Shown here piece after piece: positions 17,233 through 33,077 of a stretch of 64,000 nt of DNA. The translations under genes and the position numbers were made by a program. A model generated the notes under the pieces. That model was not told the origin of the DNA, did no database searches, and saw nothing but the letters and a program-made list of their open reading frames with translations. The first letter of the stretch is position 1, and the number at the start of each line of letters is the position of its first letter. The stretch comes from Actinacidiphila yanglinensis. GTDB lineage: Bacteria; Actinomycetota; Actinomycetes; Streptomycetales; Streptomycetaceae. The DNA lies in the NCBI RefSeq assembly GCF_900107965.1, contig NZ_FNVU01000008.1, forward strand, positions 186,001-250,000. Direction: 5' to 3'.

Positions 17233-18191
17233 ACGGCGACGGACGGTGGACCCTCCCCCTCGGCAGCGCGGCGGGCGACGGATGGGACGTCGCCGTCGGC
17301 CCCGGGCGCGAGGGCTGGCACCACACGAGCCTGCGGGTCGCCGCCCTGTCCGGGGCGGACACCCGCGTGCTGGACGGCGGCGACTGGGAGTACCTGGTCG
17401 TCCCGCTGTCCGGCGGCGTCCGCGTGACGGCGCGAACCCCCGACGGGATCGCCCACGAGGCCGAACTGGCCGGCCGGGCCGACGTCTTCGCCGGTGCCAC
17501 CGACGTCGCCTACGTACCGGCACGCTCGCGGATCACGCTGCGGTCGTCGAGCGGCGCCCCGGCCCGCGTCGCGCTCGCCGGCGCGCTGGTCACCGGCGAC
17601 GGCGGGCCCGGCGGGACGGGGTCCGGCTCGGCCGGCGGGCGGGAGTTCCGCCATGTCACCGCGGGCGAGGTGCCGGTGGAGCGGCGCGGCGCGGGCACCG
17701 CCTCGCGCGAGGTGCGCAACTTCGGCACGCCGGACGTCCTCGACGCCGACGCGATCATCGCCTGCGAGGTCATCACCCCGGCCGGCAACTGGAGTTCGTG
17801 GCCGCCGCACAAGCACGACACGCCCCGCCCGGGCGCCGAGACGGTCCTGGAGGAGATCTACTACTTCGAGACGCGCTCGACCGACCCGGGCGGCACCGAT
17901 CCGGTCGGCTATCAACGCGTCTACGCCGCGAGCGACGACCGGCCGATCGACGTGCTCGCCGAGGTGCGCACCGGCGACGTGGTCCTGGTGCCCTACGGCT
18001 GGCACGGCCCGTCGATCGCCGCCCCCGACGCGCACCTGTACTACCTCAACGTCATGGCAGGCCCGGGGCCCGAGCGGGCCTGGCTGATCTGCGACGACCC
18101 CGCCCACGCCGGGGTCCGCGACACCTGGCCCGGCCGACCCTTCGACGGGCGACTCCCCTTGTCCGGCACAGCCTCAGGAGACACGGCATGA
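17229..18191 (+). CDS. iolB: 5-deoxy-glucuronate isomerase (IolB)
   Basis: A 320-residue bicupin enzyme. The metal-binding segment WSSWPPHKHDT (His ligands) followed by ETVLEEIYYF (Glu ligand), and later PYGWHGPSIA (His), is the hallmark of IolB, which isomerises 5-deoxy-glucuronate to 2-deoxy-5-keto-gluconate. A second cupin half is at the N-terminus (residues 1-120), linked by a Gly-rich stretch near 125-140. ATGA overlaps occur at both ends (with the aldolase gene and iolD), marking tight operon coupling. Length and motif order are normal for the family. Confidence 0.93.
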   Translation: MNGDGRWTLPLGSAAGDGWDVAVGPGREGWHHTSLRVAALSGADTRVLDGGDWEYLVVPLSGGVRVTARTPDGIAHEAELAGRADVFAGATDVAYVPARSRITLRSSSGAPARVALAGALVTGDGGPGGTGSGSAGGREFRHVTAGEVPVERRGAGTASREVRNFGTPDVLDADAIIACEVITPAGNWSSWPPHKHDTPRPGAETVLEEIYYFETRSTDPGGTDPVGYQRVYAASDDRPIDVLAEVRTGDVVLVPYGWHGPSIAAPDAHLYYLNVMAGPGPERAWLICDDPAHAGVRDTWPGRPFDGRLPLSGTASGDTA

Positions 18192-20170
18192 GCACGGAGC
18201 GGGCCGCGACGGTGCGGCTGACGGTGGCACAGGCCACGACCAGGTTCCTCGCCGCCCAGTGGTCGGAGCGGGACGGCGAGCGACGGCGGCTGTTCGCCGG
18301 GGTCCTCGGCATCTTCGGGCACGGGAACGTCGCGGGCATCGGGCAGGCCCTGCTCCAGCAGGAGCACGAGGCGGACGGCGCGACCGACCTGCCCTATGTG
18401 CTGGCCCGCAACGAGCAGGCCATGGTGCACACCGCCGTGGCCTACGCGCGGCAGCGGGACCGCCTCGCCACGTGGGCCTGCACCGCGTCGATCGGCCCCG
18501 GCTCGACGAACATGCTGACCGGTGCGGCCCTCGCGACGATCAACCGCATCCCGGTGCTGCTGCTGCCCTCCGACACCTTCGCGACCCGGGTGAGCACGCC
18601 GGTGCTCCAGGAGCTGGAGCAGGAGTACGCCGCGGACATCAGCGTCAACGACGCCTTCCGACCGCTGTCCCGCTTCTTCGACCGGATCTCCCGGCCGGAG
18701 CAGTTGCCGTCCGCGCTGCTGGGTGCGATGCGGGTGCTCACCGACCCGGTGCTGACCGGTGCGGTGACGCTCGCGCTGCCGCAGGACGTCCAGGCCGAAG
18801 CCCACGACTGGCCGGTGGAGTTGTTCGCCCCGCGGACCTGGCACATCGCCCGCCCGCCGGCCGAGGCCTCCCGCGTCGAGGCGGCGGCGGCCGCCGTCCG
18901 CGCCGCGCGGCGCCCGGTGATCGTGGCGGGCGGCGGCGTCCACTACTCCGGCGCCGAGGACGCGTTGCGCGCGTTCGCCGAGGCGACCGGCATCCCGGTC
19001 GGCGAGACGCAGGCGGGCAAGGGCTCGCTGCCGCACGGCCATCCGCGGCTGATGGGCGCCGTCGGCTCCACCGGCACCACCGCCGCGAACGCCCTCGCCC
19101 GGGACGCCGACCTCGTCATCGGCGTGGGCACCCGGTGGAGCGACTTCACCACGGCCTCCCGAACGGCCTTCCAGCATCCCGGCGTCCGCTTCGTGAACGT
19201 CAACATCGCGGCCTTCGACGCGGGCAAGCACGCCGGCCTGTCCGTCGTCGCCGACGCCCGCGAGGCGCTCACGGCGCTCACCGCGGCAGTGGACGGATAC
19301 CGGGTGCCCGTGGCGTACGAGGAGCGGCAGGCCGCCGGGTGGGCGGACTGGGACGCCGAGGTCGAGGCGGCCTACCACCCCGACGTCTCGGTGACGGACA
19401 AGCTGGCGGAGGGAGTGCTCACCCAGAGCACCGTGCTCGGCTGCGTCAACGAGCGCTCCGACCCGCGGGACGTCGTGCTCTGCGCGGCCGGGTCGATGCC
19501 AGGCGACCTCCACAAGCTGTGGCGGGTGCGCGACCGCAAGGCGTACCACGTGGAGTACGGCTACTCCTGCATGGGGTACGAGATCCCGGCGGCGATCGGT
19601 GTCCGGCTCGCCGACGGCAGCCGGGACGTCTTCGCCATGGTCGGTGACGGCGGCTACCTGATGATGCCGACCGAACTGGTCACGGCGGTCCAGGAGCGGG
19701 TGAAGGTCATCGTCGTCCTGGTCCAGAACAACGGCTTCCACTCCATCGGTTCGCTCTCGGAGTCGCTCGGGTCGCAGCGGTTCGGCACCCGCTACCGCTA
19801 CCGCTCCGCCGACGGCCGCCTCGACGGCCCGCCGCTGCCGACCGACCTCGCGGCCAACGCCCGCAGCCTCGGCGCGCACGTGATCGAGGTGCACTCGCGG
19901 GCCGAACTGGAGGCGGCGATCGACCGGGCGAAGGCGTGGCCGGACGACGGCGGCCCCGTCGTCATCCACGTCGAGACCGACCCGCTCGTCCCGGCCCCCG
20001 ACAGCGAGAGCTGGTGGGACGTCCCGGTGAGCGAGCAGTCCACGCTGGAATCTACGCGCGCCGCCCACGCGGAGTACGCCGCGCACAAGCGCGCGCAGCG
20101 TCCGCTGCTCGCCGCCGGGGATGCCGCCGGCCGGGGGGACGGCGGTGAGGACGGGGCCGGGCACGGCTGA
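18188..20170 (+). CDS. iolD: 3D-trihydroxycyclohexane-1,2-dione hydrolase (IolD), ThDP-dependent
   Basis: A 660-residue thiamine diphosphate enzyme. The N-terminal PYR domain has the catalytic Glu in LARNEQAMVHTAVAYA and the segment IGPGSTNMLTGAALA. The middle domain (about 215-345) includes RPVIVAGGGV. The C-terminal PP domain carries the ThDP motif MVGDGGYLMM through VLVQNNGFHSIG (GDG...N). IolD opens the inositol-derived ring to 5-deoxy-glucuronate. It is the last gene of the coupled operon. A methylmalonate semialdehyde dehydrogenase gene (iolA/mmsA), which would finish the pathway, is not in this window. The C-terminal 20 residues are Gly/Asp-rich and variable. Confidence 0.95.
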   Translation: MSTERAATVRLTVAQATTRFLAAQWSERDGERRRLFAGVLGIFGHGNVAGIGQALLQQEHEADGATDLPYVLARNEQAMVHTAVAYARQRDRLATWACTASIGPGSTNMLTGAALATINRIPVLLLPSDTFATRVSTPVLQELEQEYAADISVNDAFRPLSRFFDRISRPEQLPSALLGAMRVLTDPVLTGAVTLALPQDVQAEAHDWPVELFAPRTWHIARPPAEASRVEAAAAAVRAARRPVIVAGGGVHYSGAEDALRAFAEATGIPVGETQAGKGSLPHGHPRLMGAVGSTGTTAANALARDADLVIGVGTRWSDFTTASRTAFQHPGVRFVNVNIAAFDAGKHAGLSVVADAREALTALTAAVDGYRVPVAYEERQAAGWADWDAEVEAAYHPDVSVTDKLAEGVLTQSTVLGCVNERSDPRDVVLCAAGSMPGDLHKLWRVRDRKAYHVEYGYSCMGYEIPAAIGVRLADGSRDVFAMVGDGGYLMMPTELVTAVQERVKVIVVLVQNNGFHSIGSLSESLGSQRFGTRYRYRSADGRLDGPPLPTDLAANARSLGAHVIEVHSRAELEAAIDRAKAWPDDGGPVVIHVETDPLVPAPDSESWWDVPVSEQSTLESTRAAHAEYAAHKRAQRPLLAAGDAAGRGDGGEDGAGHG

Positions 20171-20292
20171 GGCATGCACCCCACCTGCGCCGGAACGGAC
20201 GGCCCGGCGGCGGCGGTGAAGGGGCAGCGTCCCGGCGCCCGGAGGACCCGGCTAGGCTGCCGACGGGTCACAGCGCGGGCGGAGGGTCAGCC

Positions 20293-21534
20293 ATGAATCG
20301 CACGGGAACCAACCTTCCCGCCGTCGGCGAGTACAACCAGACGGTTGTCCTCGACGCCATTCGCCGGCGCCCCGAGGGCATCACCCGGTCCGAACTCGCC
20401 GCCCTGACCGCGCTGAGCGGGATGACGGTGACGAAGGTCTGCCGCCGCCTGCTGGACGCCGGCCTGGTCGACGAGCAGGGCCGGCGCAACAGCGGTCCGG
20501 GCAAGCCGGCCGCGGTCGTCAAGCTCAACCCCAGCGGCGGCTTCGCGGTCGGGGTGCACATCGACCCCGCAGCGGTGACCTACGTCCTGGTGGACCTGTC
20601 CGGCACGGTGCGGGACCACTCCCGCACCGGCACGCCGACCGCGGGGGACCCGAGCGCGGTCATCGACGAGATGGCGAACGCGATCGAGGCGCTCATCGCG
20701 GGCTCCGCCGTCGACCGGTCCCGGATACTCGGCATCGGCATCGCGTCGCCCGGGCCGGTGAACGTCGAGGAGGGCCTGCTGCTCAACCCGCCGATGATGC
20801 CGACCTGGCACCAAGTGGCGCTGCGGCGCGCGCTGGCCGAGGCCACCGGCCTGCCGGTGCTGCTGGAGAAGGACACCACGGCCGCGGTCGTCGCCGAGCT
20901 GTGGTTCGCCGATCCCACCAGCAGCCGGGACTTCGCGTTCATGTACTACGGCACCGGCCTGGGCACGGGTCTGTCGGTGGCCGGCGAGGTGGTGCGCGGG
21001 ATCGGCTCCAACGCCGGCGACGCCGGCCACATCACCGTCGATCCCGAGGGCGAGGTGTGCGCCTGCGGGCGGCGCGGGTGCGTCGGGCACATCACGGTGC
21101 CGCGCACCCTGGTCCAGCAGGCGGTGCACGCCGGCGTGCTCACCGCGGCGGAGGCCGGCAGTCCCGACTCCACCGTCGACGTGGACGCCGCCTTCACCCG
21201 TCTCGCCGCGCTCGCCGCAGCCGGGGACGCCGGTGCCGGCGTGATCCTGACCGGCGCCGCGCAGGCGCTCGCACGCGCCATCGTGGTGATCGTGAACCTC
21301 CTCGACATCGACGAGGTCATCTTCGGCGGGCCGTTCTGGGCCCGGGTCTCCCCCGCGATCCTCGCCGCACTGCCGGGCGCGGTGCACGCCGACCCCGCGC
21401 TGATCCCGCCCCACCCGATCAGGTTCGCCCAGTCGGCGATCCCGGTGGACGTCGCGGCCGTCGGAGCGGCGACCCTCGTGCTCGACAACACCTTCTCACC
21501 GCGGCCGTCCGCGCTGCTCCTCGCGACGGAGTGA
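20293..21534 (+). CDS. ROK family transcriptional regulator
   Basis: A 413-residue ROK repressor. Residues about 10-75 form a winged helix (ITRSELAALTALSGMTVTKVCRRLLDAGL), and the remainder is a sugar-kinase-like domain with ILGIGIASPGPV, YYGTGLGTGL and GDAGHITVDPEG. The zinc site reads CACGRRGCVGH, so the usual final Glu of the motif is replaced. ROK repressors respond to mono- or oligosaccharides. It lies upstream of and on the same strand as the ABC transporter genes, and palindromes fill the gap between them, so it probably controls the importer. GGAGGGT is the ribosome site; a weak −10-like TAGGCT lies at 20253-20258. Confidence 0.93.
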   Translation: MNRTGTNLPAVGEYNQTVVLDAIRRRPEGITRSELAALTALSGMTVTKVCRRLLDAGLVDEQGRRNSGPGKPAAVVKLNPSGGFAVGVHIDPAAVTYVLVDLSGTVRDHSRTGTPTAGDPSAVIDEMANAIEALIAGSAVDRSRILGIGIASPGPVNVEEGLLLNPPMMPTWHQVALRRALAEATGLPVLLEKDTTAAVVAELWFADPTSSRDFAFMYYGTGLGTGLSVAGEVVRGIGSNAGDAGHITVDPEGEVCACGRRGCVGHITVPRTLVQQAVHAGVLTAAEAGSPDSTVDVDAAFTRLAALAAAGDAGAGVILTGAAQALARAIVVIVNLLDIDEVIFGGPFWARVSPAILAALPGAVHADPALIPPHPIRFAQSAIPVDVAAVGAATLVLDNTFSPRPSALLLATE

Positions 21535-21538
21535 CCGA

Positions 21539-21589
21539 ACTTTGTCCTCACAAAGTATTGCGGGGCAATTAGCAAACATGGTTTGCTAA
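21539..21589. promoter_or_regulatory. ABC importer promoter with two palindromes (ROK operator candidates)
   Basis: Two AT-rich palindromes sit in GC-rich surroundings: ACTTTGT-N4-ACAAAGT (21539-21556) and TTAGCAAAC-ATG-GTTTGCTAA (21569-21589, perfect 9-bp arms). A promoter TTGTCC (21542-21547), 18 nt, CAATTA (21566-21571) overlaps both, giving a 5' leader of about 145 nt before the lipoprotein gene. The position suits repression by the adjacent ROK protein. Confidence 0.7.
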
Positions 21590-21724
21590 CTCCCGCCAGG
21601 GCGCCTGTCGCCCGACCCGACACCGTTGCGTCGCGTCCGTTTCACTCGGAAGACATCCCCCCTTGCCTGAGGTGTCAACGTCGACCCGGCCAGCGCATCG
21701 CCGGCCGTTCTCTCAAGGACAAAT

Positions 21725-23065
21725 ATGAGCAACACAGTCACGCGCATACGCCTCGCCGGCGTCGCCGCGGCAGCCAGTCTGGTGGTACTCACCGGGTGCT
21801 CGTCGAGCGCTCCGTCGGGTCACTCGTCCGCGGCGGCGGCAGCGTGCGCCCCCGCGAAGGGCAAGGTGACCCTCCAGTACTGGAACACCGTTCCGGGCAT
21901 GGACAAGGTCGTCGCCCTGTGGAACAAGAGCCACCCGAACGTCCAGGTGCAGACGAAGAACATCTCCAACGACCAGTACGGCACGCTGGGCAACGCCCTC
22001 AAGGCGGGCAAGGCGCCGGACCTCGCCCAGGTCGGCTACGACGAGCTGCCCGACCTGCGCACCCAGAACGCCTTCGTGGACGCCTCGTCCTGCAAGGCCG
22101 CCACCGCCGCCAAGTCGAAGTTCGTGCCCTGGACCTGGTCGCAGGCCAGCTTCGGCGGCACCGGCGTGTTCGCCTTCCCGCAGGACACCGGCCCGATGGC
22201 CCTGTTCGTGCGCAGCGACATCTTCAAGCAGCACGGCCTCTCCATCCCCACCACCTGGGACGAGTACGCCGCGGACGCGAAGAAGCTGCACGACGCCGAC
22301 CACAACCTGAGCATCACGTTCTTCGACCCGAACAACGCGGAGTGGTTCAACGGGCTGCTGTGGCAGAACAGCGCCCACATGTACTCCTACTCCGGCAACT
22401 CCTGGCACGTCAGCGTCGACTCCGCGCAGAGCAAGCAGGTCGCGGCGTACTGGCAGAAGCTGATCGACCAGAAGCTGGTGCGCACCGACCTCGCCAACGG
22501 GTCGACCCCGATGTACGCGGCCTACCAGAAGAACCAGGTCGCCAGCTACGTCGGCGCCGCCTGGGGCTACAGCATGTTCCGCGACAACCTGCCCGACCAG
22601 GCCGGCAAGTGGGCGGTCGTGCCGATGCCGACGTGGGGCACGAACGCCGCCTCCGGCGACTGGGGCGGTTCGACCGTGGCGTTCATGAAGGGCAGCAAGC
22701 ACCTCTACGAGTCGGTCGAGTTCAACTCCTGGCTGAACACCGACCCGCAGGCCCTCGCGCTGGAGAACAAGCTCGGCGGCCTCTACCCGGCGGCCACCGC
22801 CGGCACCAAGCTGCCGGCCCTGTCCCAGGGCGTGCCGTACTACAACAACCAGAAGATCTTCGACGTGTTCGCCGACTCGTCGCAGAACATCGACACCAGC
22901 TTCGCGTGGGGGCCGACCCAGAAGACGGTCAACCTGGCCCTCCAGGACTCCATGGCCAAGGCGGCCGCGGGCAGTGGGACGCTGACCGGCTCGCTGTCGG
23001 CCGCGCAGGCGGCGGCGCTGAAGTCGATGAAGGATCTGGCGATCCCGGCGACCGCGGGCAAGTGA
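21725..23065 (+). CDS. Carbohydrate ABC transporter substrate-binding lipoprotein
   Basis: A 446-residue extracellular binding protein. A lipoprotein signal ends in the lipobox VVLTGC (Cys 25), followed by a Ser/Ala-rich spacer. The mature part begins VTLQYWNTVPGMDKVV, typical of family 1 (MalE/UgpB-like) sugar-binding proteins, with later AAWGYSMF and WGGSTVAFM in the hinge and binding area. It delivers a sugar or oligosaccharide to the two permeases encoded directly downstream (7-nt gap). No ATPase gene is present, so a shared ATPase such as MsiK is probably used, as is known for streptomycete sugar importers. The ligand is not readable from sequence. Confidence 0.92.
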   Translation: MSNTVTRIRLAGVAAAASLVVLTGCSSSAPSGHSSAAAAACAPAKGKVTLQYWNTVPGMDKVVALWNKSHPNVQVQTKNISNDQYGTLGNALKAGKAPDLAQVGYDELPDLRTQNAFVDASSCKAATAAKSKFVPWTWSQASFGGTGVFAFPQDTGPMALFVRSDIFKQHGLSIPTTWDEYAADAKKLHDADHNLSITFFDPNNAEWFNGLLWQNSAHMYSYSGNSWHVSVDSAQSKQVAAYWQKLIDQKLVRTDLANGSTPMYAAYQKNQVASYVGAAWGYSMFRDNLPDQAGKWAVVPMPTWGTNAASGDWGGSTVAFMKGSKHLYESVEFNSWLNTDPQALALENKLGGLYPAATAGTKLPALSQGVPYYNNQKIFDVFADSSQNIDTSFAWGPTQKTVNLALQDSMAKAAAGSGTLTGSLSAAQAAALKSMKDLAIPATAGK

Positions 23066-23072
23066 CCGCAGC

Positions 23073-24020
23073 ATGACCGACACCGCATCCCGCGCGACCC
23101 GCGTGGTGGCGGCCTCCGGGCGCCGCCGCCGTCATCTCGGCGGCGGCCCCCGGGCCGGCACGATCGTCGCGTTCCTCACCCCGTTCTTCCTGCCGTTCGT
23201 GCTCTTCTACCTGGTGCCGATCGGCTACGCGATCTGGCAGAGCTTCCGGGTCGTGCGCCGCACCGGCGGCCAGTACGGCACGTCGTACACCACGTTCGGC
23301 GGCTTCCACCAGTACGTCCAGGTGTTCCACAACACCGAGTTCTGGAGCAGCATCGAGCGCATCGGGCTGTTCGGCGTCGTGCAGGTGCCGGTCATGCTGT
23401 TCGTCGCGCTGATCATGGCGCTGCTGCTCGACAGCCCGCTGCTCCGGCTCCGGTCGTTCTTCCGGATCGCGGCGTTCATGCCGTACGCCGTTCCCGGCGT
23501 CATCGCCGCGATCATGTGGTCGTTCCTGTACTCGCCGCAGCTGAGCCCGGTCGTGGAGGTGCTCAAGGACGTCGGCCTGACACCGAACTTCCTGGGCCCG
23601 GGCGCCGTGCTGTGGTCGACGGCGAACGTCTCCACCTGGCTGTGGACCGGCTACAACATGCTGATCCTCTTCTCGGCCCTCCAGTCGATCCCGCAGGAGC
23701 TGTACGAGGCCGCGCGGCTCGACGGCGCGAGCAACTGGGCGATCGCGTGGCGGATCAAGGTCCCGATCATCGCGCCGTCGATCATCCTCACCACGGTGTT
23801 CTCGATCATCGGCACGCTGCAGCTGTACGCCGAGCCGGCCGTGCTGCGCCAGATCTCCTCGAACATCTCCAGCACGTACACGCCGAACATGCTCGCGTAC
23901 GCGGTGGCCTCGGGGAACAACTACCAGCAGGCAGCGGCGATCTCCGTCGTCATCGCCGTCGTCACCTTCGTCCTGAGCTTCGGGTTCATGCGACTGACCA
24001 CGAGGAGGGCCGGACTGTGA
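23073..24020 (+). CDS. Sugar ABC transporter permease (MalF/UgpA type)
   Basis: A 315-residue permease with six main membrane segments. The N-terminal part (residues 1-35) is Arg-rich and cytoplasmic. The conserved EAA loop for contact with the ATPase reads YEAARLDGASNWAIAWRIKVP (near residue 210). It forms the channel of the importer together with the next gene, which it overlaps by GTGA. The start lies 8 nt after the binding-protein stop codon, so the transporter genes form one operon under the palindromic promoter region upstream. Confidence 0.93.
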   Translation: MTDTASRATRVVAASGRRRRHLGGGPRAGTIVAFLTPFFLPFVLFYLVPIGYAIWQSFRVVRRTGGQYGTSYTTFGGFHQYVQVFHNTEFWSSIERIGLFGVVQVPVMLFVALIMALLLDSPLLRLRSFFRIAAFMPYAVPGVIAAIMWSFLYSPQLSPVVEVLKDVGLTPNFLGPGAVLWSTANVSTWLWTGYNMLILFSALQSIPQELYEAARLDGASNWAIAWRIKVPIIAPSIILTTVFSIIGTLQLYAEPAVLRQISSNISSTYTPNMLAYAVASGNNYQQAAAISVVIAVVTFVLSFGFMRLTTRRAGL

Positions 24021-24874
24021 GCAACCCGAGCACGGCCCGCGAGAGCCGCGTCGGCCGCACCGCCGCCATGTCGCTGATGTTCCTGCTGGCGATCTACTTC
24101 CTGCTGCCGATCTACTTCCTGATCGTGGCGGCGACCAAGCCGCAGAGCGACCTCGCCTCCACCTTCGGGCTGGCGTTCTCGCACTTCGACCTCTTCCACA
24201 ACCTGCACACCCTCTTCAGCCGCGACGGCGGGATCTACGGCCGCTGGGCCGTCAACAGCGTGATCTACGCCGTGCTGGGCGCCGCCGTCGGCACCTTCAT
24301 CTCCGCGCTGTGCGGCTACGCGCTCGCCAAGTTCCCGTTCCGGGGCCGCGAGTTCCTCTTCTCGGTCATCCTCGGCGGCGTGCTGGTCCCCACCACGGCG
24401 CTGGCGCTCCCGCTGTTCCTGCTGTTCTCCAAGACCGGCATCGTCAACACCTACTTCGCGGTGTTCCTGCCGAGCATCGTCAGCCCGTTCGGCGTCTACC
24501 TCGCGCGCATCTTCACCGCCGCCGCGGTCCCCGACGAGCTGCTGGAGTCGGCGCGGCTGGACGGCGCGGGCGAGTTCCGCACGTTCTTCTCGGTCGCCCT
24601 GCGCCTGATGTCGCCGTCGCTGGTGACCATCTTCCTGTTCCAGTTCGTCGCGATCTGGAACAACTTCTTCCTGCCGATGGTGATGCTGCAGAAGGAGTCC
24701 CTCTTCCCGATCACCCTCGGCCTGTACGAGTGGAACGGCCAGACCGCCCGCGCCCCTCTGCTCCAGGAGTCCGTGATCACCGGGTCGCTCGTCTCGATCC
24801 TGCCGGTGATCGTCGTGTTCATCCTCCTCCAGCGGTTCTGGCGCACCGGTCTCGCCTCCGGCGCCCTCAAGTAG
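24017..24874 (+). CDS. Sugar ABC transporter permease (MalG/UgpE type)
   Basis: A 285-residue permease, the second membrane partner of the importer. Six membrane segments are visible, with a first one at about residues 16-40. The EAA loop reads LLESARLDGAGEFRTFF (near residue 175), and the C-terminus ends LQRFWRTGLASGALK, a common ending of this class. The GTG start overlaps the upstream stop codon (GTGA). A strong hairpin terminator follows, which separates the importer from the mannosidase gene. Confidence 0.93.
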   Translation: MSNPSTARESRVGRTAAMSLMFLLAIYFLLPIYFLIVAATKPQSDLASTFGLAFSHFDLFHNLHTLFSRDGGIYGRWAVNSVIYAVLGAAVGTFISALCGYALAKFPFRGREFLFSVILGGVLVPTTALALPLFLLFSKTGIVNTYFAVFLPSIVSPFGVYLARIFTAAAVPDELLESARLDGAGEFRTFFSVALRLMSPSLVTIFLFQFVAIWNNFFLPMVMLQKESLFPITLGLYEWNGQTARAPLLQESVITGSLVSILPVIVVFILLQRFWRTGLASGALK

Positions 24875-24903
24875 CGCCGCCCGCACGCACGCAGTCGCCC
24901 CCA

Positions 24904-24938
24904 CGCGGCCGCCCGACCCGCACGTCCGGGCGGCCGCG
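24904..24938 (+). terminator. Terminator after ABC permease genes
   Basis: A perfect 12-bp stem (24904-24915 with 24927-24938) with an 11-nt loop lies 29 nt after the permease stop codon. It suggests the mannosidase gene that follows has its own promoter or is expressed by read-through. Confidence 0.75.
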
Positions 24939-25043
24939 CCATCCCGGCATGCCGTCCCGGCGTGCCCGCATACCGAGCCGCGCCCCGCGCGCTCGCCCGA
25001 ACAGCCCGCCGCACAGCCCGCCGAACAGAAGGTCCCTCCCGCC

Positions 25044-30853
<5,810 letters not shown>

Positions 30854-30874
30854 CCGCACGCGGAACGGCGCCGC

Positions 30875-30898
30875 TTGACGCTAACGTGTGATCACGTT
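30875..30898 (+). promoter_or_regulatory. Promoter-like element and inverted repeat before lpd
   Basis: A −35-like TTGACG (30875-30880) is followed at 30883-30898 by AACGTG-TGAT-CACGTT, an inverted repeat with 6-bp arms. It lies about 80 nt before the dihydrolipoamide dehydrogenase gene and may be an operator. No clear −10 box is visible. Confidence 0.4.
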
Positions 30899-30975
30899 GC
30901 CGTCAGGATGCCCGTGCCTGGTGCGGGCCGAGCCGTGCCGACGGAGCACGGCGTTCTTTGTCGAGAGGAACCTCC

Positions 30976-32379
<1,404 letters not shown>

Positions 32380-32398
32380 CGGCCGGCGGCGCTCGCGC

Positions 32399-33043
32399 TC
32401 ACTCCGCCCCGGGCTCCGGCACCGGCGCCCGGCCGGAGGTCGCGAGCTGGTCGAAGCAGTAGTAGAGGGCAAGGGCGCCGTGGACGGCCAGCGTCGCGTA
32501 GGCGTTGACGAAGGACAGCGCGACGGTGCCCGCGTAGGCGACCGAACCGACGCCGAACCGGCGCAGGGCGGCCCGGCCGGCGGCGCGGTCCAGGTGTGCG
32601 TGCAGGAGCCCGGCGGTGCGGGTGATGGCCAGCCACAGCACGCTGAACGCGAGGCCAACGGCGAGCATGGTCGCGCTGTAGACCGCCGCGGCGGTGTGCG
32701 CGTCGCGGCCGTCCGCGGTGAGGTACTCCGCGAGCAGGTGGGTCGGGAACGGCAGGAACGACACGGCGAGCAGCAGCGCGAGGTTCGCGAACAGCACCGG
32801 CCGGTCGACCTGCCGCACCTGCGTGAACATCGCGTGGTGGTTCACCCACATGATGCCGATGGTGAGGAAGCTGACGAGGTACGCGGCGTAGGCGGGCCAC
32901 TGGTGGGACAGCGCCGACGCCAGGCTCGCGCCGTGCAGGTCATCCCGCGCAGGTACGCGCAGGTCCAGCACGAGCAGGGTGATGGCGATGGCGAGGACGC
33001 CGTCGCTGAACGCCTCCACCCGCCCGCTGTCGGTCAGGGCCAT
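32399..33043 (-). CDS. TMEM175 (DUF1211) family potassium channel-like protein
   Basis: A 214-residue membrane protein with six predicted segments. The first one has the family hallmark R-x-E-A-F-S-D-G-V-L-A-I-A-I-T-L-L (residues 8-24), the filter-region signature of TMEM175 channels. Bacterial members act as K+-permeable channels that work as tetramers. The loop WVNHHAMF is also typical. It lies 34 nt downstream of the Fe-S/globin gene on the same strand, so the two may be co-transcribed. The C-terminal 20 residues are Pro/Ala-rich. Confidence 0.9.
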   Translation of the reverse strand: MALTDSGRVEAFSDGVLAIAITLLVLDLRVPARDDLHGASLASALSHQWPAYAAYLVSFLTIGIMWVNHHAMFTQVRQVDRPVLFANLALLLAVSFLPFPTHLLAEYLTADGRDAHTAAAVYSATMLAVGLAFSVLWLAITRTAGLLHAHLDRAAGRAALRRFGVGSVAYAGTVALSFVNAYATLAVHGALALYYCFDQLATSGRAPVPEPGAE

Positions 33044-33077
33044 GCCGGCGCCCCGGTACGCGGGGCGGAAGGGGCGG

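Noticed and set aside
21539-21556. First palindrome after the ROK gene considered as a terminator
   Set aside because: It is short and AT-rich with overlapping promoter boxes, unlike the long GC-rich hairpins that end other genes here; operator is the better reading, though a dual role is not excluded.
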